From Prostheceraeus crozeri (lineage: Eukaryota; Platyhelminthes; Polycladida; Euryleptidae), in contig CAJQUW010007256.1 of the NCBI GenBank assembly GCA_907163375.1, forward strand, positions 124,001-188,000: a stretch of 64,000 nt of DNA. The letters run 5' to 3'. Of the stretch, positions 22,737 to 32,521 are shown piece by piece (positions within the stretch are counted from its first letter, which is position 1; the number at the start of each line of letters is the position of its first letter). The position numbers and the translations under genes are program-made. The notes under the pieces were generated by a model. That model was given only the letters and a program-made list of their open reading frames with translations, was not told the origin of the DNA and did no database searches.

Positions 22737-23215
22737 CTTTGCTAAAAGTGCAAACTGAATCAAAATAATGGCACATGCAGGAACTTATTAAGTGGGCAAA
22801 AAGAAATCTTTAATACCTTACAGTGATAGGAAAAATAGTCGCGCGTCGCTTGCGGATTGCTCTGAATTCCTTCAAAATGCTCCGATCACCACGATTCCTT
22901 CAGATTCGAGGAATTCAGATCATTTCGTAAAAGTTTTCTCGATAATGTAAGGTCCTCCGATCATTTTAAAAAAAGTTAGCAGGCGCACGAAAAAACGTTC
23001 ACAAACTTCTCTGTAGAACTTAACATCGTCTGTGTCTCTTTGCTGTGTGATCCGGTTGATAACAGTCACTGAAACTTTGCACAATTTGGCGTGTTTAATG
23101 TTGAACTGGCTGCTCATTGTTCGATTGCTATGGCACTTAGTCAGCAGATTGTGCCATTTCATTAACGTTACATGTTCCAATGTTTCCCTTCTAGTCAAAC
23201 GGAAGATGAGATGAC
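22737..23215 (-). repeat. Unrecognised coding-like block, copy 2 (tandem)
   Basis: Direct tandem copy of 22310-22700 with diverged bases. Its minus frame is longer upstream: ETLEHVTLMKWHNLLTKCHS, then VSVTVINRITQQRDTDDVKF and YREVCERFFVR, before decaying. The conserved donor region ('gataggtaagg'-like, minus strand) is also present here. Stops beyond GGPYIIEKTFTK suggest this copy is not functional. Confidence 0.6.
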
Positions 23216-25110
23216 CTGTCTAATTCTGTGCTTGAAGCAGTTGGGCAGAAGGGTCCAGACACCTTTGGCCACTTCCACTCCGGCAATTTACAAGTGAACA
23301 GACCAGCGCAAGCGAATTTGGCGTAGGACTAGTCATGAAAAAGCAATGCCTCCCAGTACATGCATGGAGCGGCGTTCACAAAGCTTGATGGAACAAATTC
23401 ATCGGATCGAAGAGTTATTATTTCTCAGCAGTTAACATTTATGGGCCAGGTCTCCGACGCCACGGCGTTCAAAATTTACATTTCTTTGCCGCCTTCATCT
23501 ACATGAATATGATTTTTTTATGTAACTGGCGCATGACTGTGGTGTAGTCTAAAAAAAGAAATGATGCAGTATTCATGAATTCTCCTTGTCAATGCCACTT
23601 TGAATAAGGAGTTGAAAACGGCAGTGGTAGTCATACGGCGCTTTAGTGACCAGAAACTTGCAGTCATATCAACACCGAACAGCGACTTTAATTAACGATT
23701 TGAAATGCCTGAAAAATTGCGAAAATTCAAATTATTTATATGTAACTGAAAGAGTGACCATCAAGTGGTTCAAACCAGTGTTATGTATCCAAAAAGAGTT
23801 TAGATTTGCCTCATCTTCCCTTCAATTTTTTTGACTTAATTTTTGTGTTTAACCTGTCATGAGATAATACCTGTAGATTCTTATTTCACAGTGTAGATGA
23901 CGTCATAGACAAACTTTCTATGTCAGATCTCTATTGGCTCTATCTGTCAAACTTTCAGCATTTAAGTAAACAAAAATTCTGACAGTGAAATTTGAGGAAA
24001 TTTTAGCAAAGAGGTTGCTTTGAGTAAGAAGATATCTATGAAAAAACGTTGCTTCAATGGGTTGCTTCAATTTCCGGTTTTCACCGAGAAATGAAAAATG
24101 AGAAATACGGTTGAAATCATCAATACATCATTGAGCATAGATGCAGTGAAGGAAGAGATTATCAGAATTATGGTTTATTGGAAACCGACATAAACGACCC
24201 AAATTTCTGATAATTACCCCGCCGATGTTGAATATCCTCTCACTAAATCTTCAACATTAATGAATTAACTCTTTCTCACAGCACATTTTGACATGTCGTA
24301 ACATTTCATTTTATAATGTATTGTTTTGTTATCAGCACTTAAATTTGATAAATGATTTATCCTCGAAAAGCTCAAATTTCCTGTCGATAAAAACTCTGCA
24401 TCATTTCTTCTCAGTGCACTGCGTCACAATGCGGACACGGAAGTCCGTATGGTTTTCTGTCTATTAAGAAACAAAGCTGACTTCACTTTCATTTGATTAT
24501 CGGCATCAAACCAAGACAACATTTCATGCGCAATATATAATAATGGCAACCTTGAGAAGAGTGCTTGAAATCTTCCCCTTCAGATATTCTAGATTTAGAC
24601 GAATTCAAATCTAAAGTGATAGAAAGGTGTTCCGCAAATATGTATCAGTTGGAGGGTTGGACCACAGCTGAATAGGCGACTGAAAGTCTGTCAGTTAGCA
24701 AACTCGGTATTTTGCGGCAAGTATCCAGAAATTGAAGTAAATTGATCATCCAATTCCATCCTTCAGAAGAGTCAGTTCTTCAAATCTTTATTGACCAAAA
24801 GTTGCTGGACTTTCTGGAGTTCTCCCTTCCGTAGACACAGGTGCAAAACCGTTGCAAGTCACCCGTTGGAGAAGTTGGATAGATGAAATACGAGGAATGA
24901 TCCTGAAATTTCTATAGAAAATTGTCTTGTTTCATAACAAAAGCTTGAGGGAAGACGAGCCAATAAACCAAATGTGTCTCTCAACAGAGGATCAAAGGCA
25001 AAGAAGTAGAAAATCGAAGAAAAGTGAAGTAGTCGGGGAATATAGCTAAATACGAAGTAATTGTTGCATTCGGAACCCTTTACATGTGGGCATTTAGTCA
25101 CAAATGTCTT
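23216..25110. other. No recognised feature
   Basis: About 1.9 kb of AT-rich DNA. The frames at 23646-23834 (plus) and 24859-25101 (minus) have no recognised motif. No repeat shared with other parts was noticed. Confidence 0.45.
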
Positions 25111-25114
25111 CTAG

Positions 25115-25800
25115 GCCGCTTTACACAATTCAATTAAAATCAAGAAACTTGTAAAAACTTTTGTAAATGAAATTTACAATGAAGCTTTTTGAAAATTGAT
25201 AAAGAGTCTAATATACGAATGTCAACAGGAAGTGTATTCCAAAGGTAAGACGCTGTAACTGGGAAACATCACCCACCAAAGGTAGGCCAACGATGGAAAA
25301 GAGTTTCCAACACTCTGGTGTCACTCAAGAGCAGACGTCTTCTATTTGGAATTGGAGCAACTTCATTCAGTTTTGAAGATAGGTAGACGGGTGCCGTACC
25401 TTGTAGACAACGGAAGGTAAGAACTCGCAGCCTTTTCTCGATCCGTCCATGGATTGGTAGCCATTTCAGTTCGCGAAGGACAGGTGTAATGTGGCTACGA
25501 TAACTACAGTTGTTGAAGAGAGGGGCGGCCGCATGAATAATCCTCTGAAGTTGATGTAAAGATGAAGATGGCAAGCCGATGTAACATGATACACAATGAT
25601 CAACACTCTTGAGAGTACAAGAGCAACAATCAAAGTTTTCGTGGCAGATGGTGTCAGAAAATGTCGAATTGTTCTAATGCGTCGCATAGCCATAATGCAA
25701 GTCGATGTTGTCCTCGAAATGTTCTGTCGCATCGAAAGTTCAGCATCTATAACTATGTCCAGACAGAGTATACTGGTAACTGGGGCCACATCAGCATAAC
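25115..25800 (-). pseudogene. CR1/L2-like LINE, truncated 3' part
   Basis: Minus-strand frames read ILCLDIVIDAELSMRQNISR and LTPSATKTLIVALVLSRV. After a frameshift comes LHQLQRIIHAAAPLFNNCSY and HITPVLRELKWLPIHGRI, then FRCLQGTAPVYLSSKL. After another shift comes LWNTLPVDIRILDSLSIFKK. This is the well-known C-terminal order of CR1/L2-type elements (LGV-x-hD, SR-x-DYCN, H-x-TP-LR-x-L-H-W-LP-x-x-x-R, LWN-x-LP...FK). The D-Y-C-N position reads I-V-Y-H here. It is 5'-truncated with at least two frame breaks. Confidence 0.88.
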
Positions 25801-25902
25801 TGAACATGAGGTGATAGAAAAGTGAATAAACAGATATGGATGTAAAATGTGATTCTGATCTTCCCGCCGATTTTTTCTCTCTTTATGCATTCACTGAAAA
25901 CA

Positions 25903-26085
25903 GTGCCAAAACCGACCGGCGCTGTAGCCGTGTGGTAGAGTGTTCGCTCTGCGTCCGGGAGACCTTGGTTCAAACCTCGGTCGGGTTCAAACTTACGACT
26001 TCTAGAGTAGGCACACTCTACATTCTTGCTGAACACTTAGCACAAAAAGAATGAGAGTGGGATGAATAACAACTCGGCCATACGG
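25903..26085 (+). mobile_element. tRNA-derived SINE, family C (full length)
   Basis: The head 'tgtagccgtgtggtagagtg' gives an A box and 'ccttggttcaaacctcggtc' a B box, with tRNA-like spacing. The body 'aggcacactctacattcttg' through 'gagagtgggatgaataacaa' and 'ctcggc' recurs at 39185-39262 without the head. It is non-coding. It sits just 5' of the Tc1/mariner-like pseudogene. Confidence 0.85.
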
Positions 26086-26194
26086 AAGAAAGGCTCCGTG
26101 TACTTTCGAGTAAAAAGAAGCTTCATTTATATCTGTGGAATGTATTATTTCTCTCTCAATATTGGGACGGTGGAGCATCACAATTATACAAAAT

Positions 26195-26910
26195 GCGAAA
26201 TAGCAACTATAGTGTCGTACACTTTTGCGTTTGACTGTGACAAGGCAGGTCGCATGTTTGAAGAAGAGTTTGAAAAGCAGCCGCCATAAACTATCCGAAC
26301 ACAATCGCAGTTTATTCGAAAGAAAATCCTCATCTTTTCTTTGAAGACAATGTGGTACATCCTCCTGCGGTCACATATTGGGCTATGGTCACACCACATT
26401 TCAGTGTTGTTTACCAATTACTTGATACTACCATAAATGATGAACGCAAGGAACATAGTATCATGAATCGTCATTACTCCTTTAACCCAAAGAAGACATC
26501 GAAATAAATTATGCCAACAAGACGGTGCTCCGCCACACTTTGCCAGTGAAGTGCGAGAAACTTTGAATCGTCATAATATGAAAGATCGTTGGTTGTCGAT
26601 CGAGCAACTCTGTGGCCCCTAACAGTTCAGATCTTTCAATGGGAACAGAGAAACTCATTACACAAACCTCCGAGAACAGCAACAGTTGATCAATTGAAAG
26701 ATCGGTAGACCGGTCTTATGGACAACATTGATTCTTTCTTACGAAGATGCAAATTGTCCATCGAATGCGAAGGAGAACAGATGGAACTTATTCTGTAAAT
26801 ACAATTTTCGAACAAGTCTGCTCAAATGAACGTGTAATAAGGAATTTGTATCTTATATTTCAAAAGTAAAAATGGAAGAAAAATCGTCGGGAAGGTCAGA
26901 ATCACCCTGT
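26195..26910 (+). pseudogene. Tc1/mariner-like DDE transposase relic
   Basis: Pieces in order: KAGRMFEEEFEKQPP (resembles the N-terminal helix-turn-helix), HPPAVTYWAMVTPHFSVVYQ (catalytic core), then in another frame LCQQDGAPPHFASEVRETLN. QQDGAPPH contains the last-but-one strand and catalytic Asp shared by many Tc1/mariner transposases. RSFNGNRETHYTNLREQQQL follows in shifted frames. The relic ends near 'aaggtcagaatcaccctgta' (about 26895-26915), which looks like one terminal repeat. The matching left end was not found and may have been lost where the SINE now lies. Confidence 0.72.
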
Positions 26911-26915
26911 ATAAT

Positions 26916-27740
26916 AACTAAGTCAGACATGGTAACTATAAACTCAAAACGATAACAATGGAAATAACAAAGAAGATACTATCAAAATCTAAGATAACAA
27001 AAAAAGGTAAAAACTTCTTGCTCGCCTCACAGACAAACTCTCTTTTGGCCTACTTTTACCAACTAAAGCCTGCTGCATCAGCTGAATGAGAGGATGTATT
27101 CGGAAGGCTTCTCCACTGCTGAGACTGGTGCGAAGTTAGGGGCGACTTTCATTATATTTTTCCTTTATATATCAACAACTGTTCAGTATTCTGTCAGCCA
27201 CTGCGCGCGTGGAACTTGCTCGTCTGAGTTTGCGTGTTTGGGTTGTTTGAGCAAGTCATGAGAGAAATATTTAAGGCCGACTAAAGGAGATTTTGATTAA
27301 ATTCAAAATTTAGAATTTTCGTTTCCATTTACTTAAATAAAATCCAATTAAGATCTGAATTCAAATCTGAATATTGTTTTATACAGACAGACATGAAATC
27401 TCATCCAATTTCCAAAACTTTGAACTTCTAATTTCGGATTGCTCATCATGGTAAAAATATATACAGGCAAGAAAACAGTAAAAGCATTAAACGAATTTTA
27501 ATCAACAACGATCAGTGATATTGCACAATTAGATATCGACGGCGCCATTCTACAGTTGCAATTATCTTATAATTCTTGGACCAATGTCAACAAATCACCT
27601 TTATTGACTATTCTATGTCAGTACAATCCATAGAAATTAACAATACCATAGAATTCATGTGCCATCATTGTACATAAGCAAGATATCAAACTTCCATTCT
27701 AGTTTTCTATGATCTACTTCTATGGTACAATCTATCGCAC
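26916..27740. other. No gene; part of a dispersed repeat at 27640-27725
   Basis: No gene recognised. The block 'catcattgtacataagcaag' to 'cttccattctag' at about 27662-27702 recurs at about 41850-41893 in the same orientation, marking a small interspersed repeat. Confidence 0.5.
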
Positions 27741-27744
27741 AATG

Positions 27745-27960
27745 TCAGAATTACGACTGTCCAGGAACTAGAGAGCAGACTCGGCTTGCCTTCATCTCAG
27801 CTAATATTGAATGCTTTTGATGGTGAGCTGCAGAAGCTCTGAGGCAACGACTCCTTTGTCAAGTTCAACAGTTCCAGAACGAACACAGACGGTTGGTGAA
27901 CTCCTCCACCTCTTTGGAAGAGCAAATCCGCGAAACTCGCAGGGGTTGTTCATAATCTTA
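27745..27960 (+). other. Possible coiled-coil coding remnant
   Basis: Frames read QELESRLGLPSSQLILNAFD and, one base shifted, RQRLLCQVQQFQNEHRRLVN followed by SSTSLEEQIRETRRGCS and a stop. The heptad-like Leu/Gln/Glu spacing suggests a coiled coil. It could be ORF1 of the LINE that follows, or an unrelated exon fragment. No further evidence. Confidence 0.25.
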
Positions 27961-28029
27961 ACTTTTCTTTAATTTTAACTTCTTGTGACTTCGCTCGTCT
28001 TCCCAAGGCTTGAGTGCTGAATTTCCGTT

Positions 28030-28540
28030 CTTTGTGGTCTGCCGTGCCCGCCTTCAAGCGGTGAAAAATGCCTTAGCTCGCCTGGTTTTCGGTCTCCCTA
28101 GACACACTCACATCACACCAGCATTGAAAAACTTGAGATGGCTGTCAATAAGATCCTTAATCGATCTACGTCTCGTCACCCTCGCATTCAAATGCACACA
28201 TGGTATTGCTCCTGAATCCCTCAGTGAGCTGCTTGTTCCTGTCAGCTCACTTGCACATCGCTCTCGCCTCAGATCCACTTCTACGAACTCGCTTGTTGTG
28301 CCAAGAACACGTCTAATATCGGTCGCCAATAGACTCTTCTCCGTAAAAGGTTTTTCCGTCTTCTGTCACCTCTCAAGGAACTCCAAGGCCATTCAAAGTC
28401 ACTGCTAAAGACTCTTTTCTCACGTGAATGACTGCTGCTGCTGCGTTTTTTAACGTTTTGTGCAAAGGCCTTGAAGTTTTGTGAAAACACATGCCTTTTA
28501 TAATAAAATTCGTCATTCAATTCAATTTTGCTTTTCAACT
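28030..28540 (+). pseudogene. CR1/L2-like LINE 3' end
   Basis: The frame reads RLQAVKNALARLVFGLPRHT, HITPALKNLRWLSIRSLIDL, TLAFKCTHGIAPESLSELL and VPRTRLISVANRLFSVKG. This is the same C-terminal signature as the minus-strand LINE at 25115-25800, but clearly a different subfamily. A stop interrupts after KAIQSHC. The 3' end is near 28530, with a short 'attcaattcaatt' repeat typical of CR1/L2-type 3' tails. Confidence 0.85.
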
Positions 28541-28770
28541 TGAAGTCAATAAATCATTGAGGGAGACATGTCCTGAATAATGAAAAACTACCTCTTGTTG
28601 GCGGTACCTTGGATGAATGATAATAACTGATGCAGATATTCCTTGCGTGCGGCGTGCAATTATGAAAAGTACAATATTAATCGCAAGTGATGACAAAAAT
28701 CATCAGCAAAAATTGCTAAAACAAGGAAAAAGTAAAATTGAAATTCACTTTTTCAGGACTTATCATTTTT
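28541..28770. other. Intervening non-coding sequence
   Basis: No feature seen between two LINE fragments. Confidence 0.45.
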
Positions 28771-28777
28771 TAGAAAT

Positions 28778-28990
28778 GTGGAAAACGTCATGACATGGAA
28801 AGTAGAGGGAAGAAGAAGAAAAGGTCGACATCGGAAGACATGGAGTGACTCTGTTGCCGCTGATCTCAAGCAGAATGGTCTCAAACCGGATGACGCCAAC
28901 GATCGTCAACGCCGGCGCTCTGCGATCCACAGCATTGGGAAAAATCGTCCAACCCTGCGAAGTCGGAGAAAACGGATACGTATAATAAGT
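28778..28990 (+). pseudogene. LINE C-terminal fragment (KVEGRRRKGRHRKTW)
   Basis: The frame reads VMTWKVEGRRRKGRHRKTWS followed by DSVAADLKQNGLKPDDANDR and then NRPTLRSRRKR. The G-K-x-x-G-x-R-x-R-G-R-x-R-x-x-W...D-x-x-x-D-R-x-x-W motif is the C-terminal tail of a non-LTR retrotransposon reverse transcriptase. Only the last 70 residues or so are present. It is distinct from the CR1-like fragments. Confidence 0.75.
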
Positions 28991-29185
28991 AAAACAAAAT
29001 CTTTGCAGTTACATTTTGCAGTGGTCTGTCAGACATGTTTATACCGTGAGAAAGTGCAACAACTACTGATTAAATTGACAGAAGAGTACGAATACCTCTC
29101 AAAAATTTCTTCATTCACGCTCGCACTTTCTTTGCTACATAATTTTGAATCGGTTTTGGCCAGACATTTGAATATGCATATTCTA

Positions 29186-29308
29186 AAAGAGCCAAATTGT
29201 TTTATGGTAAAATATTTGATTATGAGAATATAGATAGCTGCGCTGGTGGCAGCCGAAATATCGCGACCAATAATCAAATATTTTTACCATAAAAAAATTT
29301 GGCTCTTT
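29186..29308. repeat. Fold-back of about 38-bp arms
   Basis: 'aaagagccaaattgttttat' and 'ggtaaaatatttgattat' at 29186-29223 are matched by the reverse complement at 29270-29308 with two mismatches or gaps. The spacer of about 46 bp itself contains 'gctgcgctggtggcagc', a small stem. Probably a tiny MITE or a palindromic insertion. Confidence 0.8.
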
Positions 29309-29359
29309 CCAAAATATTTATATTTCTTTGCTACAATAGTTCATGACGCAGCTTTTTGT

Positions 29360-29685
29360 ACAGTTAAGGCGGAGACCGGCTCATTGAGACTATTTCTCCG
29401 AAATATTCCCTTCAAGCTGAGAATAATCATTACAATCACAGCGAAACTCATGCAGCAACGTGATGTCGTCTTCGTATTTTGGTTTCAGATCGTCGACAAA
29501 CACATCGTAAATTGTATTCCACTAATTGTCAATGGTGCTGTGAATTATTGAATCAATCACACTTTCGTAGACATTGGATATATTTGGCAAATCTTGGCAA
29601 CAATTGTTGTTCAGATATTTAGTGGAAAACTTAATTCTCCAACTCATGCGGTTGATTTCTTCCCCTCCTAATCGACTGATCATAA
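29360..29685 (-). other. Weak exon-like stretch
   Basis: Minus-strand frames read EEINRMSWRIKFSTKYLNNN, NVYESVIDSIIHSTIDN, and after an acceptor-like 'caattag' DVFVDDLKPKYEDDITLLHE then FRCDCNDYSQLEGNISEK before a stop. This looks protein-like and lies directly left of the large element, but I recognise no family and cannot decide whether it is host or transposon-derived. Confidence 0.3.
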
Positions 29686-29687
29686 TT

Positions 29688-29716
29688 CGCCTGTTGTCTG
29701 TCGAACCGTCGTATGA
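29688..29716 (+). repeat. Left terminal inverted repeat of the 5.5-kb element
   Basis: About 29 bp ending CCGTCGTATGA, followed by 'ccaaaat'. One mismatch against the right end (C/A in TGTcTGTC versus TGTaTGTC). Confidence 0.8.
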
Positions 29717-29829
29717 CCAAAATTTCGATTTTGAGATTTTTACATCATCTTGACCAAAATTTCGTGAATTTTCTGAATTTCAAGATGTCGAGTTTGAATT
29801 TTCAGCCGTTTCGACGGTATGGCCACATC

Positions 29830-29990
29830 AATATCGTCGTATAACTGTTGAGAGACAAATTCTGTCTGTCGAACCGACGTATAACTTATACGACACTTCG
29901 ACAGACAGATTTTCGCATTATTGAGTGTCGTATAACTGATACGACAGTTCGACAGAAATATATTGTGTTTGAACAATGATACGACGCCGT
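29830..29990. repeat. Left subterminal palindromic copies of the end motif
   Basis: At 29862-29908 'ctgtctgtcgaaccgacgta' and its inverted partner form a 47-nt hairpin with arms of about 20 nt. Further degenerate copies follow at 29928-29965 (inverted, 'gatacgacagttcgacagaa') and near 29975. These repeat the motif of the element's own end and are likely binding sites for its transposase. Confidence 0.75.
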
Positions 29991-30884
29991 TTTGCAACCT
30001 AGTGGGAATGTAATATATAATGATATTGAATGCTGCTGTTTATTATAAGATATCAATAAACCCACGTTATTTACTGAAATATTGCATAAAAAATACAGTA
30101 GTGAACATGTCTGTTGGATCACCTGAAAATAAAATCACTTATAGGTTGCTGATCAATCCATCCTAATTCGTTCTATTCATGACGCGAGTGCCATGAGCTG
30201 AACAAACGTTTGCAGTATTTCTGCGTTTTTGCCATCTTTTCATCAACCAATATTCAGCTTTTCCCGTTTTCATTGTGTGTGATGATGACTCAGATGATCA
30301 TCATTGAATACAATGCGTCATGCTGACTCATTGTGATCAATGAACACACACCGTGCGGCCATCGAATTCAGTTACAACGATCAGAGTCATTCGACAGCAG
30401 CAGTGCTGCTCAATATCGTCGAAGAATGTGTGTAGTTAATGCCGAGTGACATCCGCATAATCCACAAGAATCCAATCTCTGTTCATCGTGCAATTTATTT
30501 TCAGAAACACTGCCGATTATAATCGACGTTTGATTCGCGCTGCCTACAGATTCGCTTGTGTGTATCCTTCGTCAGTAGCCTAACATTCGTGTTTTGGACT
30601 ATATCTAAGTATTACCACGAGAAGTACATGTACGTGGGTTATTCAGTTACTTTAAAGTTTCAGTATTACTTTCCCCGCGTCTAGACTGTGTTAGGGAAAG
30701 GGTAACTATAATCAACAAGATCAGTCATGTGTGATACGTACCTTTATTTTATTGTTTAGGGACAGCGATAAGTCTAACCTTATTTTCCTTATCACAGTCT
30801 TGGTATTGGAATAGGGGGTTAGGGTTTAAGTAATTATGCCAATTATTTTCATATGTAGCATAAATGATACAACAGGTCAGCTGT

Positions 30885-31640
30885 AAATTTATTTTTTATT
30901 TTTTTTATTTTAACAACCCCTTTCTCCCATATAAATGGGGTAGGGGGGATTCATACAAACAAGATAAAAAGGAGACAGTTCATATACATCATAAAATTCA
31001 TGGAAACACAAACTAGCTACAGTCCACAAACCATCAAGGTAACACCACATGAAACGATATCAGGAAACACAGTCAAGTAAAATGTCAGCAGCTCCATACT
31101 TCAACCACATTGTGCACAGTTCTCCGCCATACGACTCTGTCTTCTGCGTCGCTTCTCCAACCTTCCTCCGCCTTCTGGAAATCTCTTTTGACACAGTCAC
31201 TCCAACGAATTCTCGGTTTTCCTCTTCTTCGCACACTCATTTCTTGCTCCATTCGCCTGGGTAGCCTCTGCTCATTCATTCTTGCCAGATGTCCGGCCCA
31301 AGATAGTCTCTTTCCCACAATCTTCTGAGTCATCTTTCGTTTCAGTCCGACTTCGAGTCTCATTTCTGCAAGTTTTCTTCTGTCAACCAACTTCACTCCA
31401 CACAACCTCCTCAGCCAATTGTTCTCACACACTTGCAGTCTATCTTGCTGATCTTTGGTGAGCGCCATTGTTTCCGGACCATATGTGACTGCTGGAATTA
31501 CACACACCTCTAACACTTTCCGTCTGATATCTTTGCTGATCCTTCTGTCTCCCAACACTCTGCCACTTTCTGATAGGCTCCGACCCCTGCTCTAATTCTC
31601 CTATTCACTTCCATTTCGCTCCATTCAATGTAAATGATAA
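30885..31640 (-). mobile_element. Nested 5'-truncated LINE
   Basis: The minus frame reads ISKDIRRKVLEVCVIPAVTY, GPETMALTKDQQDRLQVCEN, then WLRRLCGVKLVDRRKLAEMR, ends RRRGKPRIRWSDCVKRDF...WRRTVHNVVE, and stops at 31085. This is the C-terminal region of a LINE polyprotein with the Y-G-x-E-T-W-x-L-T and R-R-G-R-P-R-x-R-W motifs. One frameshift lies just upstream of the LGDRR segment. The 3' UTR runs to a poly(A/T)-rich tail, 'ttattttttattttttttat' on the plus strand, near 30885-30915, a good 3' terminus. It appears inserted into the larger element. Confidence 0.88.
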
Positions 31641-32521
31641 TACAAAATGATGCAACAGAAATACATCGTTCTCTTTCACTGTTTCATGTACGGGTACAGG
31701 AGAGGGCTCGCACGATTACGCTACAACATCTTGGATGCATATTTAGCATATTTTATAATTTTCCTTAAAAAACTTCATAATTTTTATTATCTTGTTACAG
31801 CAATCTGCTGCAGCACAAAAGTATATTATAATTTTTTATGAAATTTCATCTTCGCCTTCTGCGTTTGCTTTGCAAAAATCTACTTTAGTTTACCATACGC
31901 GAAAAATTCTATTTTTATTCTGTCACTGCAACATAATGGCCCGTATGAATAAAAAGCGTATCAAAGTGTACCGGAAGTGTTTCACTTGAAAAATGACTCG
32001 AAGAACTTGCAGCAGAATCTATGATTTTACAACTTGAGGTGTGGAATATCATGAAGTCAGTCATAGCCTTCTTTGTTGAACAGCTATCCAGCCAGTTCAA
32101 TGATCAATAGTTGGAAAAGCATGAACGCTGCTTTTTCTTCAATCCCTAGATTGCGTAGTTCTCTATGTTTCCTTCCTCCAATGAGTGAATTCATTTGTAC
32201 ATGTATATTGCACAGAGAAACTTCCTTACAGTCGTTATTCCGGATTCCCACATTTCTACCCATATCCACTGAAATTCTGTGCAATCAACCAAAGGAATCA
32301 ACAACTTAGCTTTTTTGTCTATGGCCGACTTCATGAAGACCTCAAGTTGTAGATGCATAGATTGCTCGGTGAAGATTTTCTGATCGATATTTCATGAACT
32401 GGATTTTTGTCATGGACATCGGGTTTTTATTCATATGGGCCATTATTTTGCTTTATACTCTAGTGTACATAGTGCTCGAGAAGTTAAGACGTCATAGAGA
32501 CAGCATAGCAATGCAGACTAA

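Noticed and set aside
25903-25975. Functional tRNA gene
   Set aside because: A and B boxes are present, but arms do not pair cleanly and the 3' part is shared with a SINE body elsewhere.
32084-32309. Opposite-strand frames around 32.1-32.3 kb as a small gene
   Set aside because: No domain or splice sites, mutual antisense overlap, and location inside the 5.5-kb element before its main frame.
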